64,000 bases of DNA. It comes from Ampelomyces quisqualis. Its lineage: Eukaryota; Ascomycota; Dothideomycetes; Pleosporales; Phaeosphaeriaceae. The stretch covers positions 1,550,001 to 1,614,000 of the forward strand of contig JAGTXZ010000018.1 in NCBI GenBank assembly GCA_018398575.1, written 5' to 3'. The notes under the pieces were generated by a model, which saw only the letters and a list, made by a program, of their open reading frames with translations, was not told where the DNA came from and did no database searches. The translations under genes and the position numbers were made by a program. The first letter of the stretch is position 1. The number at the start of each line of letters is the position of its first letter. Positions 32,182 through 46,639 of this stretch are shown here, one piece after another.

Positions 32182-34371
32182 TCTTATGTTAGTTCTGCGT
32201 ATCTTACTTATTTTACTAGGTATTGTAGCTATATACCTTACTCTTTCTTCTTCTATTATTCTATAAAGATATAGTTAACAAGGTACTTATTGTTAGCTTT
32301 ATCTTTGCTTACTACTATTGCTTCTAGTTACTAGTTATTAGACTTCTAGTGCAAGAGCAGATTCTTTGTATTAAGCTAGAGGCAGTTAACGTAAAATCTT
32401 AGGTGCACTCTAAGAAGTACGCTTAGTTCTATAACGTAAAAGAAGATAACCTTTATAACTGTGTACTTTTTATTCTTTTAATCTAGTTTTTTTAAAAGTC
32501 TTTTGTTAGATATAGAGCAACTATACTAAAGCTATACTTTATCTTCTACACAAAGCTCTAGAGCTTCTTATCTATAGTAATTAGCCTAGCGCTCTTATTC
32601 TTGCTGTAATTCTGCTATCTTTACTTATATATAGTCTATTATTTCTTTTATCTTAGTTACTATTGCTTTAGCAGTAGCTCTTTTATTCTTACTAGACTAG
32701 TGCTAGTTCTTTACAGTCTATTCTAGGTCTAACTAAATAGAGTCTATGTTATACCTATACTAGAGAAAGAATAGGCTAACGCTTGTAGACGCTGCATTTT
32801 GTCTAGCTATTGCAATTTGTACTAGTAAGCATAGAGCAGCCTAGTTTAACTAATCTTAGTTTACAAAAGCTCTTAAGTAAGCTTCTACTATACTGTTTAT
32901 TTACTCTATAGCGCTATCTGTCTAGGAGTAGTATACTATTAAGACTCTTCTTTGTATTCTAAGCTTATTGCAAAGTAATAACTAGAATTTACTTACAAAT
33001 TGTAACTCTCTGTTAGACACTATAGCGTCTAGAAGCTAGTAGTACGCAACTACCTGTTTAATAAATGCCTTAACTATTATAGAAACTTCTAAGTCTAGAA
33101 TAGGCATAAGCACTGCGTTTTTGCTTAGCTAGTTAGTAACTACTATAAGGTGTAATATTCTATAGCTTAGCAGAAGGCCTACAATAAAGTCTACTAACAA
33201 TTCTTTCTATATTTAGACTAAGAGCAGGAGTAGGCATAGTAGTTCTTATTTAAGTTTTCTCTAAGGCTTTGTTCTACTATACACTGCGCAGTTTTAGATA
33301 AACTACTAAATACTTAAAGACATTCTAGGCTAAAAGTAGTCTCTTACTAATATTGCGTATGTATTTTCCTTGCCTAAGTGCCTAGTAATTAGAGAGTTAT
33401 ATACTTCTAAGATAATGTGCGTTTATAGGTTTACGTATTCTAGTACCTATTTGCGCTCTCTATAGAGTAAGCGTTCTAAGTTATTTAAGCTACACTCTAC
33501 TAAAGAAACTTTTAGGCTTAGATACAGAGAGAATTTTTGCTGTCCTATTCTAACAGCGTTAACTACTAATTAGTAGGCTTTATCTATACAAACAGCTTAT
33601 TCTTACAATTTCTTAATAGTAGGCTCTGTTAGTTCTTTAAAGCGTTTATTTATGTAGAGACTTTGCCTAAGTATAGTCTTGCATAGTACTGCAGTTTCTT
33701 TAGTAGTATCTAGAGTATCTCTTACTACAGAAAGCTTTCTAGCGCTTTAGTTGTAAGCAATATTCCTCTTTCTTAACGCAGCGTCTTTGTCTATAAGCAC
33801 GTTTTAGAGCGCTCTCTTTTTAACTATAGAGTAATCTTTAGCATTCTAGCTTTAGGCAACGTTTCTTTTCCTTAACACAGCGTCTTTGTCTATAAGCTTG
33901 TTTTAAAGCTACTCTATTTTTTCCTTTCTCTGTTATAGTGCATCTCTTTACTAAGCTGTAAAAGAAGTAGTTAACGCAGTATCTTTGTCTACAAGTATAT
34001 TTTAGAGCTACTCTGTTTCTTTCTTTTTTTGTTGTAGTGCATTCTTCTACTAAGCTGTAGAAGAAGTAGTTAACGCAGCATCTTTGTCTACAAGCACGTT
34101 TTAAAGCTACTCTGTTTCTCTTCTCCTCTGTTATAGTAAATCTCTTTGCTAAGCTATAAAGAAAGTAGTAAGTACTAGATCTTTTTTGTCTTTAGTTTCT
34201 AAAGCAAGAGTAAATAGTTAGAAGGTCTAGAACTGTACCTACGCGTCTGCTCTTTCTTAAGAAAGATCTTATTCTTTTCTAAAAAGGGCATCTACTCTGC
34301 TATTAATGTTTCCTAGGCAGTATTAGAATCTAATATTAAACGTGCTAAGGAACCTTGCCTAGTAGACGTAT
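32182..34371 (-). pseudogene. Element A pol, middle block (integrase)
   Basis: Minus strand. GNINSRVDALFRKE near 34285 is the end of the RNase H connection. Integrase follows (LLVDFIVGLL near 33185, SNRELQFVSKF near 33005, then TDSAIE near 32925). After it come a tail (KLDQKNKKYTVIKV) and a chromodomain-like end (LQYLVK.VRYAE near 32205) that is cut by E2. The right edge joins to 46826 once E3 and one GTAT are removed. Confidence 0.75.
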
Positions 34372-34557
34372 TGTAGTAAAGTAACATAGGAAGTAAGTCT
34401 AAAGGACGCTTGGGGCACAGCTAAGGGCATAGATAAGATACAATAGCTAAAGGGCTATTAGAGGACAGAAGAAGCTATAACATACACACCTAATAATAAT
34501 ATATTCAAATCTATATCAAATCTAATAGGCCTTGGAGGTAAATAACGCTTTACTACA
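34372..34557 (+). repeat. 5' LTR of E3
   Basis: 186-bp direct repeat with 46640-46825. Perfect 10-bp inverted ends. Confidence 0.92.
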
Positions 34558-35514
34558 TATAGCAACTGATTATAACTTTGAATTCCTATTAGCCTAGGCC
34601 TTAGGAGGCTGCGTACCTGCGTATATACCTACGCTCTTTTGTAGTCCTTATAACCCAGAAATTGCAGGAACTTAACAGTCTAACAAGTGTTTAGTAAGCC
34701 TCTACAGTTCTCTCTAGAATATGATTAGTATCTATTCTAAGGACATAGAGTTAATACTCTGAGATTAGAGGAACAGAAAGTAGGATCTGGAGTAACGCCT
34801 ATCTAAAGTACCTAGATTAGCTACTACTAGAACTAAGTCAGAAGGAGGATTAAGCAGACCCTAAAAAGTAGAGCAATAGCTAAAGGAGTAAGAAGCAAGC
34901 TACAGCTAAAGCTGTATTAAGCTAAGTAAAAGTGCAAAGTTATTGCGCCCTACTAAGTATATAGTATACTAAAGAAGTCCTAGAGTATAGATAGTAGAAA
35001 CAACTAAGAGCAGACTAAGGAAGACATTAAAACAGGCAGTTAGAAGGAAGAGGAAATTAACAATTGCTTAGATAGTAAGTATAAAGAAATTAGGAAGAAA
35101 TTAGTAGACTTTATAACAGAAGCGCTATTAGACATTAGAAAAGCTTAAGCCTTTAGCTTTTTAGTAACCCTACATAGAGTAGTAACTTTAATCCTAGTCT
35201 TCTAGGCTATTGCTCTTCTTTAGTTTATTTAAATAAACTCTAACTACTGTTTAGGTAGCCTATAAAAGCGACGCAAAGATAATACAAAACTACTTAACAG
35301 TATATTAAGTTGTTAACGCCTTAAATACCCTAACAGACAGGAAGCTCTACTACTAACGCCTGTAGAGTTAATAAGAGAAGCTAGCGCAAATATAAGTAGT
35401 GTGCTAAAGAAGCAGGCTAAACAGCTATTAGAAGGGCACTCTAGGCGCAGAAGCATAGGCTAAGATAACTTAATGTTAAGGGCTCTTTAAATACTAGCAG
35501 AGTCTCTTAACTAA
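34558..35514 (+). other. E3 leader
   Basis: Region between the 5' LTR and gag. It should hold the primer-binding site, but I could not match a tRNA. No readable conserved frame before about 35500. Confidence 0.45.
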
Positions 35515-38500
35515 GTGCGGCCCTTATTGTACATAACGCAGCTACTGTCTTACCTAGTAGAGAATATGCTATTGTTTAATAGAACTAACGTTACAGACTT
35601 TCTAGAGCGCTTTAAGGACTTCTTAAAGTACTATAGCTTTACAGACCAGATAATAATTAATAGACTAGTCGCCTACTATAAGCTGAGACAGAAGACTATT
35701 ATACAGGCGTCTAAAGAGTATACAGAAGCTTAGAATAACTACTTGTAGAGAGAGCTCTGCAATAGCCTCTAATAACGCTTTAGAAATAATAACAAAGGTT
35801 AACAGAAAGAGCGTATAGAGTACTTTAAACACTAGCTAGGTTAGTGCCAAATAAGATTAGACCTAAAGATTAGAGACTACCTATAGGACTTTTAAATCTG
35901 TAGTAAAAGGTGTATTAAAGTAGGCACTATTAATAAAGACTGTTATAGCTACTACCTTGTTAAGGGACTGCCGCTTCAATACGTAACAAAGATTCTAGAG
36001 AAGTTTAGCCTAAAAACAGACACCCTAAAGAACTTTAAGTACAAAAAGATCTAAGACTATCTGGCAAAGCGCCTAGAAGTAGAGGAAGAAGCGTATATGT
36101 TAAATCTAGTAGAAGCTATAAGAGCCTTTAAACTAGAGGTAGAGTTTAAAGTAGAACTAGTAGCTAAATAACTATTAGCCCTACTGTAGCAAAACAACTT
36201 TAAACCTAGAATTAAGCTAGGAATAAACTTCTAACCTGCTACTCTTTAGTTGCTAACAAAGAGTACTCTATTTAAGAACTAGCGCAAGTAAGCTCCTTCT
36301 AGTGCAGCGCCTATAAAGAACAAAGTAGATAACTTTATAGATAAGATGCTACAGCTTAGGCTTAACTAAATAACTATTAAGCAGCAGCTATAGAGTATGT
36401 AATAGACCTCTCGCAAAGTAGAGCTTATAAACAACCTAGTTATTTATGCCTCAGTTCGCAAGCAAACTAAAGAGCAATTAGGAGCCCTGCAACTATATAT
36501 ACTTTAGCTAGCCCTATAGAACTAGGGCTATTAGAACTACAGGTAATAGTAGTAAGTACAGAGAAATAACAACTATTAGCGCAATGGCTAGAACTACAGC
36601 TACTTGAATAACAATTAGAGTTACTAGCAGAGACGTCCTAGTAGAAGACTACTAAGTGGCTTTAGGATAAACTGTTAGGTTTATAATAAGACAGGGCATT
36701 TGAAGCAGGACTGCCTAACACTAAGAGGCTTTATTACTAACAGCTAGTGCTTCCTTAACAAACGCAACATACTCTAATAGGGGACGCCTAACAACCTATA
36801 GGGCTGAGTTACTAGCCTTAGCAACGCATAATAGGCTAAGACTATTTTAGCTAAGATTAAGAGGCGCTTCTTGAAACGTAACGTTAACTCTCTTAAGGTT
36901 AAATCTAAGTTTATAGGCAGACCTAGTCCTTCTATTCCTATTAAGAACAACGCAGTCTCTATATAGTTAGTACCTAACACCTTAAGAGCGTTGTTAGAAG
37001 CAAACTGCAATAAGTATTAGGACATGTTAGACTACCTTATAACTAAATCTAAGGAACTCCTTGCTAACAGTAGCTTAGTATCAGCTATAGTTATTAGCTA
37101 AAACTAAGTAAAGCGTAGTAATAGTCAGCCTGTATATAGTTAGGTTTAGGTTTAGAAACTACCTTAGAAACCAGTTAATAGGATCCTGCACTTAAAAGGT
37201 TATAGGGACAAAAATAATAGCTACTTTATAACTAAGAAGCTAGGCCAAAACTACTTAGTTTAATTTGTAAGTAGTAATAGATTAGGAGATGTAGAAATAG
37301 GAAATGTTACCTAACTAACTAAAGAGCTGTTAAAGCCTACCTACGCAGTAGAGCAAAAGAAAAAGAACCTAAAGAAGTAGTAGCTAGTCTAGAAGTTTAA
37401 GGCTAATGCCTAATTAGTTATCTAACGCATTCTTAACACTCTAGTTCTATTACTACTTAAGACTGTTATTAGCAATATGCTAGAGGTTAAGAAAAAACTG
37501 TTCTAAGTAAGCTACACGCTAGCTAAGTTTAAGGACCTTTTAGTTGCCTTAACACGCTACACAATAGTTAAAAGCGCTAATAAAGACTTAGATAGAGACT
37601 AACCTACTATAAGTACTAGTGTTAACTTGCTAACCTAGGGCTTACTCCTAGACTACGTGCTAGTTAAGGCAGTGAATAGAAAAGTAAGTAAGTGCTTTAG
37701 TATTAATACTAAACACTAGTTAGACCTAGAGATTAGCTAGATTAAAAGGTACATCTAATATAATAAAGAACTAGGCCTTAAGCTTGCTGCTAACAAGGAC
37801 TTTTGCGAGCCTACTTACTGTTAAAGGGAGTATAATTAAGCCTTAGGCGTAGAGCACCTTAGGAGAGAGTGCCTAAAAGTACCTATTAACATTAAGAGGA
37901 CCTAGTTTCTTAGCCTTATTAACTTTAGCGCAGAGCTTAACACTATAAAAAGAGAAACAGCAGAACAAGCTATGCTTCTAATTATATCTCTGCTAAAGAG
38001 TATAAGAACTACAAAGATAGTAGCAGTAAATAGTTTAACTAAAGGGTTCTTAGGCATTATATAAGGAGTACCTATTACTATTAGAAGGATTAAAATCTGC
38101 ACTAGCTTCTTTATCCTTAAGGAGTGCACAAACCTAATTATCCTAGGCAATCTCTTTTTAACAGATACTTAAGCCAGAATTAAGTACGCTACTAATAGGC
38201 TAACCTACTACTAAATCTTTAGTAAGGATAGTAAACACAGTACAAGATTTATGTGCACAAAGGGCAATTAGATTAACGCGCTAGGACTCTACTCTAGGCC
38301 TCTTGTAGGAAACGTTAGGGGAGTGTAATTACTAGCGTTTTACTTCTATCTAAACCTGTTGTATAGCTAGACTAGAACTATTAATTGAACTTAACACAGC
38401 TTTAACTAGACCCTAATACTCTAAGCAATAATTAGCTGGTAATAAAGTTAGTAACAGAGTAGCTCTAACAGAAATCTTTATTACTAATTATTCCCTTAGA

Positions 38501-41500
38501 AACACAGTTCTTCTAGTAGCTAGGTGTAGGCACTATAGGCGTAGGGCCTAACAGATCTATTATTATTAGTAACAGCAATAGAATATACATGCTTGTTAGT
38601 AACAGCGTAAGCTACTACTCTTAAAATATTATAGCAAGTGTTGTAAGGCAGCTTCCTTAGAGTCTTAGGATTGATATTAGTGCTAAGAGCTTCTAGGAGC
38701 AAGAGCTTAGTAAAATAACTAGTAAGAAGGGGTTACCTATTAAAGTAATAACAATTTAGCTAAAGCGCATAACTAATCTATAATTAAATAACGTCTTCTT
38801 TAACGTTAGCACTTTACACAAGCAAAAAGCTTAAAAGGTCTAGCTAGTAGATAACTTAAGATAGGCCCCAAGAGATATTAGTAGGTATAAAGATTGAAAA
38901 GAGCGTGCGCACATTTAATAGGTACCAAATAAGGAGAACGCTCTATTCTTAAGCTACTTTAAGCTATAATACGTAAAGTTTCCTAGAGGTATAAGGCTTA
39001 CGTTAGAACGCCTGTTAAAAATAAAGATCTCTTTAGATCTGCTCCTACGAGAATAAGCTATGCTAGAGGAGCTACTATACTAACGGGAAGCTGCCCTAGC
39101 CTAGAACTTTAGTAAATTAAGACAGGTTAGCTATAAGGTAGTACCTCTAATCAAAATCAACACTGTTCCTTATAAGGCGTAGTAAGCTAATTAATTCCCT
39201 ATTTCCTAAAAACTTAGAGAAGTAGTAGTTAAAATAGTACAGGAGTAGATTAACTAAGGGGCTCTTAAACTGTGCAAAAGTTAATACCAAAACCTATGGT
39301 TTTTAGTAGCTAAGAAAGACAAAGGATATTAGCTTATTAACAACGCGTAAAAGATTAATAAGGTTATAATTTGCAACGCGAACCTACTGCCTAATTTAGA
39401 TAAATTTGTAGAAGATTTTACTAGTTGCGTAATTATAAGCTTGCTTAATTTCTTCTTAGAATATAACTAAGTAGAGCTGCATAAGGACTTCTAAGACATA
39501 ATAGCGTTCTATACACCTATAAGACTAGTACGCTAGTGCACACTACCTATAGGTACAATAAATTCTATTGCTAAATTTGTACGCGTTATAACTAAAATAT
39601 GCTAAGATTATATTCTAGAGCGCTGCAGACTTTACCTAGATAACGTTTGCATTAAGAGACTAAAGTTCTACTATAATAGAATAGAAATTAAACTAGGTAT
39701 TAGAAAGTACGTTGTAGAGCATCTCTGCAATATAGACGCTATTCTAGCAGATATTAAGCGCGTAGGGGCTATAATATTAGGCTACAAATTAGACTTCTAT
39801 TATACGTCTATAATTGTAGTAGGCTATTGTGTTAACGCTGCTAGCTAATATCCTAACTATAAGAAAATTAAGAAGATACTCTCCTAGCTCCTCTGCAGAG
39901 ACTAAAAAGATGTTTAAATGTTTATTAGCATATGCGTGTATTATAGAGTATAGATTAAGTATTTTAGTATTATTTTAGAACTACTATTCCGCCTGCTATG
40001 CAAAAATGCGCCCTTTAAGTAGTCCTTAGAATAGCAGGGCGTAATAGATAAATTAAAGCGCGCGCTATATTCTACGCTAGCGCTTGTCTCTATCTCTTAT
40101 AACAAGCTATTACTTCTAATTGTTATGTCTGTTAATAGTAGTTAAAAGGGTTAGAGCGCAGTTCTTATACAGCTAGATCTAAAGGGTTATTAGCACCCTA
40201 TCTAGTACAAAAGTAGAGTTTAGTCTAAGTCTAAACAAAATTAGAACTTAGGAAAATACAAATGTAAAGCCTTACTTCTAGCGCTAAAGAAGTTTTAGAC
40301 TTACCTGTATAGAGTAGAGTTTGTTGTAGAAACAGACGCAAAGACGCTAGTTGCACAGCTTTAGCAAAGTGCAACTAACTTGCTAAGAGCCCTTGTTACG
40401 TAGTAGCTAGCGCTTCTTAATATGTAGGAATTTAATATAGTCTATATTAAAGGTAAGAGAAACGTAGTAGCTAACGCCCTTTTAAGAAGACCTAAGGAAC
40501 TAGGGTAAGAGCTACCTAATAAGCTAGAAGAAGACATTAAGAACTTTATTAACGCTTATTTGAATTTAGTATAGCTTACTATTGCTCTACACCTGCGCGC
40601 AGCCAACCTACGTTATAGCAGCTATAAAGCTAATCTTAGCTTTAAAGACTAACTATTAGATAAAGCCTATAACAAAGAATCTTAGGCTTAGGCTTGTTAG
40701 ATTCTATTCTACTGTTAGCCTAATAGTCTTTTAAAAGCTAAAATAAAAAAGTTTACAAGGAGAGCACTTAAATTAACAGTAAGAGAAAGGCATCTGTTCT
40801 TAATACTAACTAGAGGACGCCTACTACAGCAAATTGTAGATAAACCTAACAAATGTTTAGCTATTATTAAAGCTATGTATAATAAAGTAGGATACTGTAG
40901 GAAAGAAGGTATATAGCGCAAAGTTTAGGCGCGTTATTATTAGGAAGGATAATATAAAGATGTTAAGTCCTACATTAAGTTATGCCTAAAGTGTTAAGTA
41001 TACGCCTTAGTAATAGTTTAAGAAGAACTCTAGCTAACAACTCCTCTAATAATGCCCTTTAGCTAGATATCTATAAACGTAGTCTATATACCCCTAGCTA
41101 GAGGTAAGAAGTTCCTTGTAGTAGCCTAATGCACTATAACGTAGTAGGCTAAAGCTAAAGCCCTATTGAACGCAGACTTAGCATCTATTGTTAAGTTTCT
41201 AGAAAGAAAAGTCTTCTGCTAATAGGGCCTACTACTTAAAATTTTAGTTAATAAAAGGCCTAAAAACAAGTATCTACTAATTGACTTGCAACAGCAATTT
41301 AGAATCTATAGAGTAGTAGCTAGCGCCTATTATCTATAGAGTTAAGGCTTAATTAAACAAGGACATGCGCTAATAGTAGATGCCTTAAAGAAGCTTAGCA
41401 GGATATAGGTTAACTACTTAGACTGCGTTCTGTAGGCTAATTAGACTAGTGTTAAGCGTGTAACTAGAGAGACTCTAGCGTTTCTTACATATAGTTGTAA

Positions 41501-42110
41501 GCACGTACTGCCTATTAAATTGTGTATACTAACCTAGTAGACTTTGCCCTAGAAAGAAGTAACTAATACTACTTTGCTCCTAGCTATAAGGGCTTATTAA
41601 TTTAAAAAGAGAGATATTAGGTTGCAAGAATCTATTGCTAGAATAGTTTAACTAAGAAACAATAACAAGGACTACTTTAATAAGAACAGAGTTACTAGAG
41701 TAGATAAACTAAAGGTTGGCAACTTAGTTCTGCTTAGGGATTCCTACTACAACAACAACTAATTAGTGCTTAGTAAGTTCCTTTTAAAGTAGCAGGAGCT
41801 ATTTAGAATACATAAAGTTAGAGAGAAGGGGTAGTATAACCTTAAGGAGCTTAATAGATTACTGTTTTAAAGCTATACGCTAGGCAACAGGTTAAAGAAG
41901 TTCTATTAGCGCACAGAAATAGAACTAAAGCTTATTAACAAGAACCTATCTACTAACAAGACTAAAGACCAGGCGCTCCCTAGCTATAGGCAGGATATCC
42001 TACAACTGGTAGGAGAATTAGTAGCGCGCTAGTGTTCTAAGAGGCTTAAGAACGCTACTAAGGTAGATAAAGATAAAAATTTAGATTTAGAACAATTAGT
42101 AGAGACGCGC
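35515..42110 (+). pseudogene. E3 gag-pol relic
   Basis: gag begins near 35515 and still has a 72-codon open stretch (NVTDFLERFKDFLKYYSFTD). A zinc knuckle at 36673-36714 reads C.VYNKTGHLKQDC (CCHC with one Cys lost). A protease-like region lies near 37900-38200. RT runs from about 39000 (LDNV at 39633-39644 for the LDD motif; FYTPIRLVR near 39510). RNase H is near 40080-40480 (GKRNVVANALLRRP at its end). The integrase zinc finger is near 40790-41010 (CLKCQVYAL). An integrase core follows. Stops fall at Gln/Trp sites. This is a Ty3/gypsy lineage distinct from G1, A and E2. Confidence 0.82.
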
Positions 42111-45100
42111 TAAAGAGCTGTTAGAGTATATATTATTAAAAACCTAAACTTTAACAGATCTAAATACAAAGTTGTTAGAATAGCTTTAAAGTATCTACAA
42201 GAACAAAAATAGATAGTAAAAAAAGGTATACAACAGACGCAGTTTACAATAATCCTACTAGCTATCTAAAGCAATACTGTTAAAATAAGCCTATGTATTT
42301 GCTATTTAGAAGCTATATTAGCGCTACGCTACAAGGCATATAAGCCTAAACTTCTAAATATACTAAAGCTTTAGAAGAAGCAGTAGCATTATTACTAGTA
42401 TTAACAGGTACATTAACGTTAACCTCTATCTTATCTCTATTATTAACATTATTCTTAGCGACAGTATCTAGGGACTTGCTAGCCTTATCTTTAGAACTAG
42501 ATTCAGAATCTAGTTTAACAGCCTAACTAGGATTAAAATTAGAGTTGCTATTATTAGAAAGCTCTAGCAACTCTTTAGTTACGCAAGACTCTCTACTACA
42601 ATAGCTCTTGTTATTAGCTGTATTGCGTAGCAGCCTACCCTAAATAAACAAACTCTAATTAAACCTTATAGTAGCTTAGCAGGTTAAAACAAGAAACTAA
42701 GAGCAAGACGCATATTTCCTAACACCTTATACAGCAGAAATAGGCAGCGTTAGCAGAATGTTGCGAGCGTCTAGGCTATTTTAATCTATAGATTGCTTTA
42801 AATTACCTAAGTTACTACAATGTTAGCGCAATTCTAAATAAAGTTCTAGAGAAAAGAGTTTCTGAATAGGACGCGGCAACTTACCTATATAAGAACAAGC
42901 CTAAAAGCCTATATTATAGAAGTAGTTGGTGCAAGCACTATAGAGTAGCTACTTACTATTATAGATAACACTATAATACTTACTAAAAGCGTATTTGCGA
43001 TTACTCTTTGCGCAATAGCTACAAGGCTAAACGTTATACTAGCTAGAGTCTAAGTATATATAAGCAGACTAACTGTAATGTAGAATAAGTATAGCTAAAT
43101 TGTTCTTAAGAAAGTTGCAGCCTATACCTAAGTAAAAGTAATCCTTAACTAAGATTCTATTAGTCTTTATGTTAAAGGAGTTAAACTAGATAGCTAGTAT
43201 ATATCTACTCTCTTCTATAAGCTTAGAAGATAGGGCACAGTTAACAAGCAGTAGGGAGAGGCTTCCTCTGTTAGTTTTAACCTTAAAAAGCATGTGCTGG
43301 AGCTAAGCAATAACCTTAATAGTTATTTAGCTAGATAACATTGCCTTAACTACAAATAAATTAGCCTAAATTAGCTAATAAGTTATTTAAATACTGCTTA
43401 CGCTAGTTATAGATAGTATTATAAGAAGAAGTAACCTTCTTATAGATATACAGCTTAGAAGTCTTATTACTATAATAACTAAGGAAGATTAGCTTTACAA
43501 GAGATATCTAAGCAATAGACTAAGGGGTAGGCAGAGAGGCTGTTAGAGTTAGCGTGTAATGCTGCGCAATCTAAGCTTAAAGCTTACTATTACTTATACT
43601 CTAAGTCTTAGCTAGCTTACTGTAAGCCTAGAGAGTTATTAGAACTTTAATAGACAACTTAGGAAAGCCTAAGTTGTTGTTAGAAAAGCCTAGATTACTG
43701 TTAAGGAAGCCTAGGCTATTATTAGAGAAACTAGGCAAATCCCTAGAGATTAACTATACTGTATTATAGAACTTATTGCTAGACTCTAAAGTAATAGTAA
43801 TAGGCAAGTATAATAGACGCAGAATAGAACTGTGTAGGCAAGGATTTTAGAGCAACGCGTGTTTAAGCTGCTAAAGAAGCTTATTAATTGTAGCTAGAGC
43901 AGCAGCGTTAAGCAGAGGCAGTAGAGGAGTTGTTAAGAGAGTTTAGACAGCAGGCAAAATTCTCTTAGCAACCTTAGGCTTAGCAGACAGCTCTCTAAAC
44001 AGTAGCGGCTTAGGTAACAGCCTATACACTACAGCTAAAGCTTTAGCGGCCTTGCTAGACAGAGGGGGAGTAGGAGAGTGCTATAGGCTGCTTTTAGGAC
44101 TAGGCTATTGCCTACAAGGAGATTAAAGAGCAGGCAGAGGTAGTATTAGGCGCAGCAGGAAATAAATAAGCAGGCAATGTTAAGCAGCAGCGTAGAAATC
44201 TATGCTAAGTAAGGTAATTAATAGGCTTAGAAAGATAGTGTAAAAGTCTAGAAGCAAAGGTAAGGTAGAGTTTTAATAAAAGCCTAGGTAACGCGTAGTT
44301 AAAACAACGCGCCTAACAACGCGCTAGTTAGGTAAGAGAAGAATAACAAATAGCAGTAACAGAGCGTTAATTAATTAGAAAATTAGAAAAGAAATAGGGC
44401 TTCTTTTTTGTAGGAGGGGGAGAAAGTAGTGCCCTCTAGTATAGCTATAAACTCTAAAGATGCGTTAAAAGAGAAGAGTCAATTTTACAGAAAAGCTACT
44501 ACAAAAATAAGATCTATAATAGGGAACTCTAATTGTTAGAAGAGTTGTTTAGACTACCTAAGCTATTACTTAAGGCATTTATATTAATATCCCTAACTAA
44601 TAGATTACTATTACTAGCTTTTAGGCTAGCATTATTAACGCTACGCTTTGCACTAGCTAAAGGCCTACTAATATTAAGCTAAGCTAAAGCCTTATTAATA
44701 ACAGCATTGTTAGCATCCTTCTTAACATTCTTATTAACTATAGCTAACTTAGGATCTAACTAAGCCTTCTTGCAAGGCAACTTCTTAACTCTACAGCCCT
44801 TTATAGATAGACTAGAAATGCAACGCTTACTAGGAGATAAAGTGCCTAAGGGCCTCTTAGAGTTGTAGCTAGCTTTAGAAGAGTTTTTAGAGACCTTGCT
44901 AGCATTAAAGTCTAGGCTTTAACAAGCCTTCCTAGCTAACAACTTTGCAAAATTTAGTAGACTAGACTTACTTAGAGCCCTAAAGCTACTAAGCTTCTTT
45001 GCTAGGGTTAGTAAACTGCAATTGCGCAAGTTCTTAGAAGGCAAGTTATTAAGAATAAGAGGGCTAGGAGTAATGTAGAAGAGCTTAACAGCCCTAGTGC

Positions 45101-46639
45101 CCTTAACGCTACACAGAATAACTAGAGCGCCTACAAATAATTAGCAAATAACTCTAGAGAAACAACAGAAAAGAATAACTAAAAAGGTGTTAGCTACTTA
45201 CAATTTATTAAACACTGCTCTTTAGTAGAAGAGAACAAGCAGTTACTATAAGTACTATTATTTAGTAGCTTACCCTAGAACCTAAACTGTATACACAAGC
45301 TAGTAGACTTAAACGTCTAACTAGCCCTTGCGCAGCAACTGCATAAGTACTTAGACTTACTCTTAATAGAAGCTATATTAATAGCGCAGTTAGTATAGCT
45401 TAGGATTAAGCTCTTAATGTAAGCGTTGTAGATCTTATGCTTCTTAGCTCTAGAGTTATCCTTAAGGCTAAAGTAATCGCCTAGAGTAGAAAGCGACTTG
45501 TTAATATGCAGAGGCCTATTAGTCTTAACAACTAAGCTTGCCTACTTAGCTCCTAAATAAGGGCTAATAGCAAGTAGTAGCAGATAAGGCCTAAAAGTTT
45601 TCCCTGCGGACTTAAGAGTAACAAAGACTAACTAGAGCTTAGCAATAAGAGAGCGGCTTAGCTTCCTATCTTTATTTGATTTAACTAGCGCAAATATTAG
45701 CACGCGTTTAGCTTAACTTATTAATAAACTAGTACTTACTCTAGTTAATTATATTACTGTAGCTAGAATAGTTAACTAGGTATCTGTAAACTAAAAAGCA
45801 AGTATCTCTATTAGGCCCAAGAATAAGCTTATTCTTTATTATAGCTTAAAGATAAAGGCAGCGTGCAACTAAGAGGCTGAGGAAGTGTTAAGCACGTGTA
45901 TTAGGAAAATTCTAATCAACTAAAGGCAAGGCGTTAACTAAGTAACTATTAGCAACAGCTAAGCTAGGAACTTAGAGACTTAAAAGTAAGAATACGCTGA
46001 ATTACAGAAAGAGACAACTAAGTAAGTAAGAGAGTAGAGTGCACACTAGAGTAAAGTAGTGTAGCTGTATATAGAGAAGTTGCCTTAAAAGCAAATAGAG
46101 GTAGTAAAGTAAAAGAGTAATAAGCAGACAATGCAAACTAAGCTAGAGCCAGTTAGAACGCCTAGCAACAAGGTAAAGAAGTTAAGTAGCTAATTGCAGT
46201 ATAGTAGTAGTAAGGTTGTACGTTAGGCAGGTTAAAAGAGAGAGAGGCGTAGAGCAGAGTAGCTAAAAAGAGAGTAGAGCTAAAAGGTAAAGTAAATTTA
46301 GTTAACGCAAGACTTATTATAATAGAAGTAGTCTAAAGCGTTTACAGTTGCAACGCAAGTCTGCCTAAGCAACGCTTCTATAACACTAAGTAAAGTTAGA
46401 ATAACGTAGGCTAATAGCGCTTTAGCGTTTAGGTAAGAGAGTTAGATAGTAACGTAAGGAGATAAGAAAAGATTATAAATAGGCACTGCTCTTTTACTAA
46501 AGGCCTGTTAGTAACTACTTTAGCATTACAAAAAGTTTAGAGTTATTTTTCTTTAGGAGTTAGTCCTTTTGTTTAAGCACTTTAGTTTTGTGTTTAGTAT
46601 AAAAGAGAAGGGGCCTCTTTCTATAGATTAGGAGAGAGA
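42111..46639. pseudogene. E3 3' region with four ORF relics on alternating strands
   Basis: Minus strand 43200-42330 reads KELLELSNNSNSNFNPS and KASKSLDTVAKNNVNNRDK (Ser/Asn/Lys-rich). Plus strand 43820-44520 is Gln-rich and helical (AYKEIKEQAEVVLGAAGNK). Minus strand 45700-44520 reads RPYLLLLAISPYLGAK and RGPLGTLSPSKRCISSLS. Plus strand 45900-46450 is basic and helical (VAKKRVELKGKVNLV). None matches a family I know. No terminal repeats mark it as a separate insertion. It could be accessory ORFs of E3 or a captured host segment. Confidence 0.45.

Noticed and set aside
35515..35733. 72-codon open frame as a host gene
   Set aside because: It is the gag start of E3 and stops follow at RIP sites.
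37902..38150. Minus-strand 82-codon hydrophobic frame
   Set aside because: It is the shadow of the plus-strand E3 pol relic. The depletion of TGA in the block leaves chance open frames.
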